A stretch of DNA of 64,000 nucleotides, taken from positions 30,651,422 to 30,715,421 of the forward strand of contig NC_135141.1 of assembly GCF_051014445.1 (NCBI RefSeq), read 5' to 3'. The translations under genes and the position numbers were made by a program. Positions within the stretch are counted from its first letter, which is position 1; every line of letters begins with the position of its first letter. The DNA comes from Colletes latitarsis. Taxonomy: Eukaryota; Arthropoda; Insecta; Hymenoptera; Colletidae. The notes under the pieces were generated by a model. That model did not search any database. It worked only from the letters and a program-made list of their open reading frames with translations, and was not told the origin of the DNA. This document shows positions 36,549-48,070 of this stretch, one piece after another.

Positions 36549-37850
36549 GTGAGTTTTGGCTTCTGTTAAATTTATCGTCGAGCACGACAAAATGGATTTA
36601 AAGATATGTGCTTCAAATATTGACGACTAATGATAGCACTGGAAAATCAATCGAACTATCAAAATTGCCTTAATCGTTATCATAAAATCATAAGATCCTC
36701 CCCTAACCCTTTCCCCCGGCAATCAAAGGTGCCCCAGGACTCTCTCGAACCGTCGTCGTCGAGAAAATTCGACGTCCCGACGGCAAATGAATTCTTCATC
36801 CCTCGTTGGGTAGCGGGACGCCGAACGAAGGAGCCAGGTAAAAAGCGAAAAATGGACGGCTGCCAACGACAATAGAGAATTGGCAGCAATCGAGGTGTGA
36901 CTTGTGTCCAGGACACCCTTATTCCCTCTTCCAGACGCATCCCTCTGTGACCCAGCTCCGCCGTTCCCGTTTCACCTCGATAATAGTCGACACGAGGGAC
37001 AGAAAGGGGTCTGTGTATCCTGGGGGACATGTTCAGGGGTTGAACTCTGTGCAGATTAATGGATAGATAACGTTCTTATTATATGGGGCCTCCTTAAGAC
37101 AATGGACTCGGCAATCTGCGATCTTTTTCCCGAGGCTTGAACGAAGAGTAATTTGGATTCTGTTTCACGTGGAGCACCGGCGACGACGATAACATCGATG
37201 ACGTCGTAAAAGGGGGAGGGAGAGGAGGGCATCTGTACTGTGTAGCTCGTTGATTGGTTTATTGAAACATTGATTACGAGGAGGCAGAAAATTGTTTCTT
37301 TTTGGGGCGGGGAGGGTTGAATGGTTCGTTCTTCGTCGAGCTACGTGGTCTGGCTACTTTGAAGACCCCAAAGATTTCGTGGTATTTCAAACTTACTTTC
37401 GCGGAAATTCGTAGACGCATTGGCTTAAAACTGTGTCGTTTATTTATGAAATTGTTAAAGTTGATTTTTCTCTGGAAATTGAAGGGACGTTTACTTTATA
37501 TACGTGTCGAGTTTCGATGGAATCGGTCAATTAGTTGTCACGCAGGTTGAAAAATGTCGTTTTAAAAACGAATTTAAAGTTTCGATATTCAATGTTGAAG
37601 TAAGTGGAAAGTTTAATCCAAACTACTACAATCTTGGCAGTTTTTTAAATTTCACTACACACTTTTGTTAAGGAGTATCGCTTTCGAGGCTTTTATATAT
37701 AAAATAGAAAGCGATTTATTTTACTTCCGAACTAATCAAGCCGTTTGATTTTCAAATATAACGCGACAGGATCGTTGCAAGATTGATAAATGCGATCGAT
37801 TTCGAGTAAAACTTCTGTTCGGAACGAACAGAATAATTCGTCCCTGAAGT
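36549..37850. other. No gene recognised; if the exon call is right, intron sequence
   Basis: It contains a G-run block, AGGGGGAGGGAGAGGAGGG, at 37211-37229. The remainder has no recognised signal. Confidence 0.4.
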
Positions 37851-37860
37851 AAAATAGCGA

Positions 37861-37963
37861 CTAGGTTCTACGGCGATGTTTCTTCATTTAAACGTTTATC
37901 GCGTGACGTTCCGACCAACTCTTCCGGTCGTCTCAAATGAAGAAGCATCGCCGTAGAATCTAG
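37861..37963 (+). ncRNA. Long near-perfect hairpin; candidate small-RNA precursor or foldback element
   Basis: Two 29-nt arms (37861-37889 and 37935-37963) are complementary, with only two non-Watson-Crick positions, and on the plus strand both are G-U pairs. A further AAAATA/TATTTT pairing (37851-37856 with about 37968-37973) extends the stem past a 4-nt internal loop, and the 45-nt loop has its own small GACC/GGTC hairpin. Size and shape are compatible with a microRNA-like or hairpin-RNA precursor. The arm sequences do not match any conserved insect microRNA I can recall. A decayed foldback transposon is the main alternative; no convincing target-site duplication was seen. Confidence 0.35.
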
Positions 37964-38104
37964 CCATTATTTTCTTTTAATAGCATTGATTAACTAATGA
38001 TTTTGCGAGATACCCCTTAAGGGCTAGTTCATTCAATAACATTCTTTAAACGAATATATAACCCCTGGAAATTAAACAAACTCGAAACATCAGAAGAAGC
38101 TTAA

Positions 38105-38251
38105 CCCCTTGCCATACAGTAACGAGCATTTTATGGCTGTAAACAGAAATATATTACTACGAAAATTAATAGAGGCTTAAAAACTTCATAGATTGATATA
38201 AAGTAAGCAAAGTAGCAAAAATTATTTGAAATTAAATTGTATGCCAAGGGG
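38105..38251. mobile_element. TTAA-flanked miniature inverted-repeat element
   Basis: The element is 147 bp, flanked by TTAA on both sides (38101-38104 and 38252-38255), with 16-bp terminal inverted repeats, CCCCTTGCCATACAGT facing the complement of CCCCTTGGCATACAAT (two mismatches). TTAA target sites and C-rich ends are the hallmark of the piggyBac superfamily, so a piggyBac-type non-autonomous element is the likely class. It has no coding capacity. A degraded relative lies at 41323-41421. Confidence 0.75.
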
Positions 38252-38255
38252 TTAA

Positions 38256-41200
38256 CGAAGACTCCTGAATCTCAAACTCCCAGACACCGATGGACCACCG
38301 TCTTTGATCGAATCGACCGGTCCGCGGAGACTTTGAAAAAGAGGAACGAACCGGAAGAATGACGTCGTTGACGGGGTGACCACTCGTCGCGCGAAATCGA
38401 TAACCGGAAAGAACGAAGAAGCCCGCGACTAGGGGTCCCAAGGGTGGGGGATTTAAGTTTGATTTGGCAGAGATCGACTCCGCGGGCTCAGGAAGTCTAC
38501 TTTTTTTCGTTTCTCCCTCTCTTCCTCGTGGGTAGTCGGGGCGCCTCGCACCTTGCACAAAGCCAGACACACGGCGAAAGAGGAAGAGCGTCTCGTACAC
38601 GTCCATCGTGCAACGGCCATCTACGTGTAGAGCCTACGGTCGATGCAGCGCGGAAAAAGAGGAACAGGGGAAACGGAACGGGTGAAAAAGAGGACGGTCA
38701 CGGGCGAGGGGGAGAGGGTAGACTGTGGAACGGGGGGGTGGAAAAAAGAGGAAGAAGTACGTTTGGTTTGGCAGCGGGCGGTGGGCGTCGAACTCGGGAC
38801 ATCGCGCGCGGATGACGAGTAATCGATCACGAGCACTGTGCCAACACTCCGTACCGAAGAGCTCAGTGATTCTCATTTTCTGGTTTATCGATGTCGCCGG
38901 GTGGTCGACCATTCGAAAATCGCCACGATTTACGATCCCTCGAATCGAGTGCTCGCGAATTTTTGGGGAGTGGATCGCTTTATTTTTTAGGAAGCTCGCC
39001 CCGAAGTTCCTATTGAATATTTTGGGCGACTTTCGGGTTCGAATTGCCATCCCTTTTGTTCGTAATCTTGGGATTGAGTCAATATTGAAAGTGGAGAGAT
39101 AGGAACTGAGATTTATTCGTCAAGGTTTTACGTTTAGTAAAATAAATTGTTAACATTCGGGTCTCCAAAGCTAACCACTTCAAGAAGACCGTAAGATCGA
39201 CAAAGACGTTAATGTCAGCTGTAAAAGATTCTGATTAAAAATTTATTTTAACTGTCTGGAACGTTTGGCAGAGCAACCATAAATGGAGGGACTTCGTTAG
39301 GAACGTATCACGGAGTCTTGAAACGAATTACGGTACTTGGCAGGATGAACGATCGTCCGACGAATCGTTCATTCGACACGCTTAAGATACGCGTAAACGC
39401 TCGAAAGGTCGTCAAACCGTGATTGTGGGGGCGATGCAACATCCAGGGCACAGACACGACAATCAACAGACGTAAAATACATTGACACGTGCACCGGTTG
39501 CGTATTGGTCGTTGCTAGACGGTGCCTATTGATTTCTGATTGAGGCAATCGGCGATGCCAACTGCCATATCGGACAGGCTTTTTAAGCGTACAAAGTTTC
39601 GAGGCAGGGGGAAATTATCCATTACGGGACAGAGAGATATCCTGCGTCGGAGTATTGACGAGTAAACGACAGGAAAAATCGACTGATGAGGAGGGGGGAG
39701 AAGGACGAAGGAGAAAAGGGACGGAGTCTCTCGATCTCCTCCTCCCCCCTTGATTCGAGCGTTCCTCGATGGGAAGAATTTCGCCCAAGCACTTCTTCAA
39801 ATATTTAAGCAGACTTCGCGGGAACGATGAGTTGCCTTTATCGTTAATTTCGACGAACGGGAAAGTCAGCGAATCATCGGCGTAGAAAACGCTGACGGGC
39901 GTGCTATTCGCTAATTATGCCGGTGTACAGGCTAACGGAATTTCGAATCGACGATTTTTCCTTTTTTTTGGGGAAGGAAGGGGGGGGGTACGTCGATTAA
40001 AAGTTCGATGGGGAATTCGGTTCCCAATTATCTTTGGATAAATCAGAATTATTTCTGAAACAACCGTGTAATTAATAGGCCCAAGGGGAAATCAATGTTC
40101 ACCATGCATTTTGGGTGTGTGCTTTTTTTATGGTGTTTGTAGATTTTGGGTATTTATTTATGTAAAAACAACAAATATGTAAATAATGTTCCGGACTGCC
40201 TTCGAGTTTATCTTTATATTTACAGAGCAAATATTTTTACAATAATCAACAACACAACAGTTTTAATTTTTGCATGCAACGAAAATTAAACTTTCGGACC
40301 GTATAAATAAATCTACAAAGTGTGTGTTGTAATATTGCTTTTCCAGTGAATTTTCGATATTTTTCGTCCTGCTCGACAATACCAAAGTCGAAAAATATGT
40401 TTTCAGAACTTTTATTTCCCCGTCTGTCCGAATGTTTGCCACAATTCGAAAATGGCTAAACGTATTTCGAACAAATACTACGGTACACCTGTAGACGTAC
40501 TTCAACCCGAGGAATAAACTACTTACTATCAGACTTTTATCGCGTAAAAAGGAGAAACAGAAAATGACTTAGCAGTTTCTAACGTAGAGTATTCTTAATT
40601 TTAACGAACAAAACAGTTTCGTTTTGATACTAACAACAATTGTAAAAATTTTTGTGGAAATTCTTTAAGCTAGAACCGTTTGTTCGTTAGTTGACGATGA
40701 TTTAGTTTACTTAAGATTCTGATAATCGATGAGGTTCGATTAGCACCAGCGTTTACGTATCGTATGTACACTTCGCTAACTAGAATGCAGTTCGAACAAC
40801 TTCTCCGGATTAACAACTTCGTAACGGGCTCAATGAAGTATTAATTAATTTCACGCAGTTAATTAACAGACAATTAAGCTGAATTACCGCGAAATACTAA
40901 TAACCGAGCACTTCTCGAGACAAAATCAACTGAATGAAACAACGGTGCTTCACCTTTTTACAGAGTACGTTATTTTCTCACTTTTGTTTCGTTCTCGAAC
41001 AACGCAACGCCACTGTAAAGGAAAACCTGTTTTCCGGAAACATTACAGAAGCCATTTTCGCAAAAACTGCCAGTACTTCTGTATACATTATTTTCAGATC
41101 CGGTAGCTTAAATATCTTTGTTTCCTTATTTTCTTTATCCTTGTGAAACGAGCGTGAGATCTCTTATTCCAACTATACAATTATCCAAACGCATTGTAGA

Positions 41201-41322
41201 AAAATGTTACGATAATATTGCATTATCTGGTGGTAAATATTTGCACGTAGTTTGTATTAATCGTTCAAAAATAAATTAGAAGCTACGAGTGAAGGAATTA
41301 CGAATTGCGTCTGACCATAGGC
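38256..41322. other. 3 kb with no gene recognised
   Basis: A purine-rich stretch on the plus strand at about 38640-38760 contains several G-runs, and a T8-G4 then G9 run lies at 39962-39988. The frames on both strands over 38232-39102 overlap and are compositionally biased. Confidence 0.4.
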
Positions 41323-41421
41323 TGATCCCTATCACTTGTTTTTCTATTTTATGACTGTAGATAGAGATATGTTACTGAAAATTAATAGAGGTTTAAGAAC
41401 TTCACTGATATAAACTAACGA
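41323..41421 (+). mobile_element. Degraded relative of the TTAA-flanked miniature element
   Basis: It aligns in the same orientation with the left two-thirds of 38105-38251. Shared words include ATTTTATG, AAAATTAATAGAGG and a CTTCA word followed by GATATAAA. The C-rich end is damaged and no TTAA flank remains. Confidence 0.6.
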
Positions 41422-43876
41422 ACGTACGGATTTGTGAAAAAATTCCCTTTCGTAATTTTGAAACGTCACTCCGTCCATCCGCTTTAATAAAAATTTAAAA
41501 TATCGTTGCTCGAGCAGCTGGAAACACACTCACGGGTAAAATCTCCGAGCAAAGTTGCTTTCCGCTATTTACCAAAGGTTCCAAAATAAGTTTTGCTCAT
41601 CCCCAAGAATAAATTCTTATTCTACGGACGAGGAGGGTGATCCTTAGTCGTGCGTCGATGCCTCGGGGGTGGAATCCAGGAAACGAAACTCACCTTAATT
41701 TCTTTATATCTTTCGTTTGACATACCTCGTAAATTATTCATTTCTCCAACATCGTATCCTGGGTTATTTCTACGCGAAACATCGTGGAAAATTGATTTAT
41801 GTAAATGGACAAAGACATGGGATAAAAGAATATTTCTCTCGTTTTGTAACTTTAATTATACATTCATGATATTCGTAATAATATTGCTCTCGTGTTACCG
41901 TGGAAACAATTATCGAGTGATATCTGACTGATCAGAACAGACGTTTTTAACGTTGCAAAATGAAAACTCAAGTTTCGATAAACTTACGCATAGATCCTTA
42001 CTGCATATACCACTCGTGGCCCGATTCTTCTGAAATGAACATTGAAACTGACGATCACCCGTTCGTTCTGTAAATTCCATAAATCGTTTCTCGGTCGTGT
42101 TAAACGCAGTTCAACTTCCTCTCGTAACACTTTCTTTTATTCCGAGGTGCAGTGGGCCTATACGCAGAAGAGCGATGGTCGCAAATTTCCGAGCACAGCT
42201 GAGAGCCATGTGCAACGCGAATATCCGTGTACGTAATGCTTTCGCGAAAAATACAGATAGCGAACCACCACCACCCCCTTGTCCCTATCCCCGTGGCCAT
42301 CCCCGTATCGATTTCTGGCCGATGGAGTATCGCGATACTCGCTCTCTCCTACGTCTCCCCGACCACCACCCCCGCCGCCGATCGCCATTCTTTGTGACTC
42401 GTGCCTCTTTTTTTTTTTCTTTCGCTACACCTACACGCGTGTCCCGAGCATCAACGATCCCCGATACCGTGAACTGACATTAAGCGAAGGTACGTGTCCA
42501 CTCGAAAATGGACGATTTTCCCGGTGTCTCGAGCCCGACCGGACCAACTTCCGAATATTCCTTCCAAGCGAGGACTTTCTATCGAGACACGGAAAGTTGC
42601 TACCAGGCTCCCATCGAAATTATTCCGCGGAACGATGGTCAGGCGTTTCTTTTTACAATTATATTCGTTGAAACTGCTGACAAAATAATTTCTTGAGAAT
42701 TTTATCGGATATATTATAGAACATACCTGAAAAGAATTCCAACTACGTTTAAGTGTCGCGACGATCGACCCGTTTCGCGAAGATATTTATAGAAATTTTA
42801 ATTCAGAGAAACGGTTAGATGTCATTTTCCAAGCGACGTTGCAGGTTTCTGTTTCCATTAATTCCGTCCTGCTCGTTTACGTTTCGCGAAGAATACGTTT
42901 TTAATGAGGCGCGACACCCGGACACGCGACGGAAAGCTGTCTTTTTCGACTCCATTCTTTTTAATCGTCGCTTTATTGTTGCATTTTATCCGAACGACTG
43001 AGAACCGTCGATTCATCGTCAGCAGTATTTTCGTGGAACGAGAATGAAAGTAATTTCCACCGCGGATTGAATACGAAATATTCAGGTCAGCCTTGTTTCC
43101 TGTATCATTACTCGGTTTCTTACACCGCGGGAAAAGTTCACTAATTATATATGTGTATAACGGTATACGATCCGCAATGGACTTCCACGGACTTCGTAAA
43201 TTTTTTAATCGTCTTTCAAACGAATATTTTCATATTCAATTTCTACCGTCGCGAATTCGTGTGTCGATAATGGTGCAATTTAGGGAACCTTAGCTAGAAA
43301 CGACGAGTTACCGATTCTGTACGGACAATCCGAATCGACTAATCGACGGATCCCCCGACCGAAAATGATAATGGGATTACACACGCCGCGGCGCCGGTCT
43401 GATGTGGATTGCTCGTGTTACCAGATACCCAACGCTATCTCGTAAACTAAACGGTTCGATCTGGGAACACGGTCACGTTTCGGCAGTTCAGAACAGGCGA
43501 GGCCCAGTCGAAGTTATGGCGGCGTAAGCATTGTCAGCGAATGAACCTACGACGTCTCGCCCTTACTGTACCGCCGTCTCACCCCTTTTCCATCCACGGG
43601 AAAGAATACCCGTGTCAGGAAATTGGCCCCTAGTCGAGCAATCGCGCGTACATCCAGCCCCGCGACGATAAACCGAATTCGATCCCGACGATGGGAATCT
43701 CGAGAGCGGCTGTATATGCAAGAAAGTCGTGGCCAGACTCTAAAACCACGCATCGGTCCATCAAACTGAATAAAAGAGGCTTTCGTGCTCATTTTTCATT
43801 TTTTATTCGTCGAATAATTGCGTGGAAAGGCTCCTTTTTAGTTTGAGAACTTTATAGTCAGGGTAAGAGATTTAAT
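41422..43876. other. No gene recognised
   Basis: A pyrimidine-rich, CCA/CCCC-containing tract at about 42264-42420 gives open frames on several strands at once. Nothing else could be supported. Confidence 0.45.
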
Positions 43877-44027
43877 GTACTGCGCATTCGCGAAAAGTTG
43901 GCTAGTGGGGGCGGTACTGGGAACAGGGAAGGGACTTTGTTCGCTCCACCCATCCCCACTCTTGTTATTATGGCCAATAGCGTACCGCGTTCGTTTCACT
44001 AGCCAACTTCTCGCGAACGCACAGTAC
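43877..44027. mobile_element. Foldback (inverted-repeat) element of about 151 bp
   Basis: The 31-nt arms at 43877-43907 and 43997-44027 (outer ends GTACTG and CAGTAC) are complementary apart from three positions. The internal part is about 89 bp and has no coding capacity. It sits directly before the LINE tail that starts near 44032. The class is unclear because no target-site duplication could be defined. Confidence 0.6.
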
Positions 44028-44031
44028 AATT

Positions 44032-44280
44032 GTGAGTGAAAGTGATAAAAGGACGATGCGATACGACGTGTGTATTTCAACCTGTAACCTATGCAACAAA
44101 ATCAAAGCGACCAACCATCTACTATACGAATGTAGAAGATACAAGATAACATCACCTGTAGCCTCGATGTCACAGAAATACGTAGAAAATACCCTGAAAT
44201 ATCTAAAAGAAACCAACATCTACCACAAAATATAATCACACCGAAAGAAGAGAACTTAAAGAGAGAGAAGAATTAAAAAA
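44032..44280 (+). pseudogene. 3' end of a non-LTR retrotransposon (5'-truncated LINE)
   Basis: A frame ending at the stop 44233-44235 encodes the last roughly 60 residues of a LINE polymerase ORF. It contains a C-x2-C-x7-H-x4-C motif (Cys18, Cys21, His29 and Cys34 counted from the ATG at 44032), followed by a short basic and leucine-containing tail ending K-Y-L-K-E-T-N-I-Y-H-K-I. Cys-His motifs of this spacing just upstream of the stop are typical of the carboxyl end of R1/I/Jockey-type ORF2 proteins. The reverse transcriptase and endonuclease domains are absent, as expected for an insertion truncated at its 5' end by incomplete target-primed reverse transcription. A short A/G-rich untranslated tail with an A7 run follows to about 44280. 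The first dozen residues of the frame may be flanking sequence. It is not a functional gene. Confidence 0.65.
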
Positions 44281-47200
44281 ATTTGTTTTAAATTATACAT
44301 GAAATCTGAAACATGGTGGATTGTTTATTTCTAATAATGTCCAGTGATTAACGAGAGTCGTTGAATGGCCGATGAGAAAAGACAATGAAGCTATCGATTT
44401 CACTGAAATTCGAGCCTGGTGGCGGGGAAAAAGATTTACCGTGCTCGTTTTCCGTCTCAGCGAAAGTCGATTAGAGCGTATCGACGCATCCGCGAGAGCG
44501 GAGGGCGTCGTAATTCGAGCCGTCGATTTTGTCAAAATCGATTTCGTCGATGGTATTACGGTCTCGCTGGACGTTTCCATGGCGTTGCGCGACCGCAGAG
44601 GGCGTGTTGCCAGAGGCGCTAAAATGCGCGCTTAATATTTACTCCGGACCGCAAAGCGGAACGCATCGCTGGCAGGTATCGCAAATTTCATTAACAATAT
44701 CGCCGCTCAAACAGCAGACCGTCGATGAAACCCGGTCACGATCATTTCCCTCGGTTATGTTTACGCGACCGTTGCGTAAATCTAATCCGTAGTTTGAATT
44801 CGTACAGTCCCGTTAGATCGTCTCCTGATACTTCTAAAGCCCTGAGTTCGCGGGATTGCTGATAAAAATTTTCATTGGAACGAAAGTCCACCGTAAAAGT
44901 CGTGATTTTCACCCGTTAACTTGAATCACGTCGGTCGTATCTTAAATCTAACTAATAATCGCGAGTTACGAGATCGATAGCGTCGATCGACGAGGAATTT
45001 TTCGCGCTTGCCCCCGTCGCGGAAAATCGATTAATATTTATTCCATTACGGGACAACACGGCGAGAAGTAATTTCACGCCGCGCACAATTCCGCGCTGGA
45101 TTCGATTTTGATCCCGCGTTATTATGCACTTTTCGTTTCTTTCCGACCCTTCCAGCAGTATTTTTTTTTTTTTCGCCATTTTCCCGGATTGAATCGAGGC
45201 GTGCACTTCAAAGCGCCGGAAAAACGATAGATCGAGTTCCACGGAATTCCATTTCGCGACGCGCTTGCGCGACGAATGAATTTTCATCGGATTATCCTCC
45301 GAGAGATATAATATACGGTTCTTTATTTGTATCTCATTAATTAGAGACGAACGTGCCGCGAGAATTTCGAACGCAGTTTTTAACGTGATTAAGTTTTTAA
45401 CGCGACGAATACGATTTTATTGTATTTCGTGCAATAGAATATAGAGGTTCCTTTCACTCTTTGATCGTGAAATTTAATTTTCGTTATGATTTATTTTAAA
45501 ACATCGAAAAAAAAACAAATTCGTCATGACGATATTCACTTAAATAAGTTATTAAAACACTAATAACGTACAATTGAAAAAATAAATTAGAGATATTCAT
45601 GCTAGGGAGAGTGAATTTTTTCTGTGCATAATTGAGGCGTTCGATAAGGGATGGATGGAAAATTTTGGCCTTTCATTGGAAATAATTAGCATTACGAGAT
45701 GAAAGAATTAGCATAGTTCATGGATCCATACGTAAACTCGTCGAAGCCAGAATAATCTGGTTTTCCAGTTGCAAATGATCCGATATTTTCACTTGCACGG
45801 ACGGCGGGTTCGAGATTTAATTTACATTAATGAGGTCTGCGAATACATTTTCAAAAATGCAGGAACACGCGGTTGCTGGTCAAGCGAAAGAAAAGTTCGG
45901 TATTCATTAACAGGGCTTAATAAGGTTTACAAGCCGTCCTAGCTCCGAGGAACGGGCTACAGTTTGAAACGCAAACTTCTACTGACATCTTGACACTTTG
46001 ACGTCCTGAAGCGTGGCGAAAAAAGGCCATTAAAAAGTTTCGAAAGGCGAAAAACAGTGCAATATTTGCACGCGTCTGGAGAAAAGAATTACGTTTCGAA
46101 AGAACCTGAATTCCGGACGACGTATACAATTTCGTATAATATACGATAGATTATATATTTGTATAGAGACAGCGAATAAATATTAAATACAGACAATCGA
46201 ATGGGAAAATTAATAATCATTCGAACGATCCGAGCAATATATTCTGGTTATGTCCGTTCAGAATATCGTCGACCTTTATTTTCGACTACATTATTTAGTA
46301 ATATACAAAAGAATATATGAAATTATTTTAAACAATCGAAACGAGTATACCCGGAATAAAGAGGTTGTTGGATCTGTTGAATAATCATTAATTTCAAACC
46401 TGTATCATTGTTCGTGCAAATTCTGCAATTGGAATATTTTCTTATAGTAAATAAAATTGCTAAAGAATTAACAATTGCCAGGAATAAAATAAAATCATGC
46501 GACTCGAGTTTGTCGATACAATTAATTAACAGATACGAGTACGTCGGAACATTTTCAGAAGAAAATAATCCTTTGAATAAAACTGTATTTTCATCAACGT
46601 ATCAACTGTAGTGTAATATCAGCTTTGTATTCATCGCACAATCGATTAACGCAAATTTCGTCGCTATTTTTTAAAAAATATCCAGGAAAAACCACGCGTG
46701 TGTTATTATTAATCCAACATGGGCAAAAAAAAAAGAGTAGAGAAAAAACGAATCACAAATAGAATACAACGAAGCCGGATATTCCAAATCATAAAGCTTT
46801 CGCAACAAGAGTAATGGAATGTGAAAAATAAAAATTTGATCAAATCCAGATCGCGTGCGAATAAAAGATCCGGGTAGGGGTGGGGAAATGCATTGGCGAT
46901 TTCAAAGAGGAAACAATGGAGCGCCCAGTATCGAGTGGCGCGTATTTTTCGCAAAAAAAAAATCGATAGAGAAAGGACGCGTACGAAAAAATCGAAATTC
47001 CATGAATAAAATAAACCCGTCGGATCGGTTTGAAAATTGCAACGATTTCGGGATTGAGTGTGTGCACAGTGCACGCGCGCTTTCGCTCGAATTCCGTTGT
47101 ACACGCAAGGAATCCGAATAATGACGGAAAGCGTTCGAAACACGCGCAGGCTCTCTTTCGAAACGTTCGACGAAACGGGCTCACGGTTTGCACGTTTCGT

Positions 47201-48040
47201 ATCAGATTTTCATTTCGTATCCGTCATACGCCGTTTTCGCGTCTAATCCATCACGCGCAACGGCGACGGCGTTAGGCACCGCGACGCCGCCGCGTCGACG
47301 CTCGGCGCGTCGTTATTGCGCGTTAGAGTTCGTCTCCGCTGTCAGCTCGACGCAACAAATCGGGTTTACGCGTCGCGAACGTACCAGCCTTGTAATCGGA
47401 GAGATATTGGAGTCTGGGAATTGGCGGATTCGAGGCTTCGAGGATTCCGTGATTCGATACTGTTTCATCCGACTGTTCCTCCCCCATCTCGACCGTTACG
47501 GGCGATTCGATCTTCGGTTTCAGGGATCCCATCCACCCACTCCCCTCCTGGGAAAAGTAAAAATGGAACTCCGGAATGTGTCTCATTTGTATCTCGAATT
47601 TTATTCGTACATTGTTGTCAAGAGACAATTGTAACGTGTCGAGTAATTTAAAATTCATCGTAACAATTTTATTTATATATACCATATGTGTTTGTCGGTA
47701 TTTGTCGATGCAATACGATTATCGATGTTAATCTGCAACGAGGGTCGATGGATGTTTCGCTGGTTCAACGATCATTGTAATGTCGCGGTGTGACTGCTCC
47801 CGACAGACGCTCCGGATACGTCGGGATTAGCCGGAAAGTCCATCGAACCACGGGGGAAAAAGAAAGTCAAGTGGCCCGGTTCACCGCCTAAGCGCTGAAT
47901 TAAATATAGCCATCGTAGTCGAGTGCTTCGGCGGTAAGTGGACTAAAAAGGGCACCCCGGAAACACCCTTCTTCGTTCGCGGCCAGTTCTCCCTCTTTTC
48001 TTTCGCGGTCTCGTTCGATCCCTCCTCGTCCACCGCCTCT

Positions 48041-48070
48041 GTTATCGGTGTCGCCGAGGGCGCCGATAAC
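48041..48070. other. Short hairpin
   Basis: GTTATCGG at 48041-48048 pairs perfectly with CCGATAAC at 48063-48070, and CGCC/GGCG inside adds four more pairs past a 3-nt bulge, leaving a 3-nt loop. No associated gene or terminator context is visible. Confidence 0.5.

Noticed and set aside
38780..38840. tRNA- or SINE-like CGAACTCGGGAC stretch
   Set aside because: The T-arm bases do not form a stem and no cloverleaf or internal promoter boxes could be assembled.
39680..39750. Inverted repeat of GGGGGG and CCCCCC purine/pyrimidine tracts
   Set aside because: The two tracts are complementary in parallel, not antiparallel, orientation, so they do not form a hairpin.
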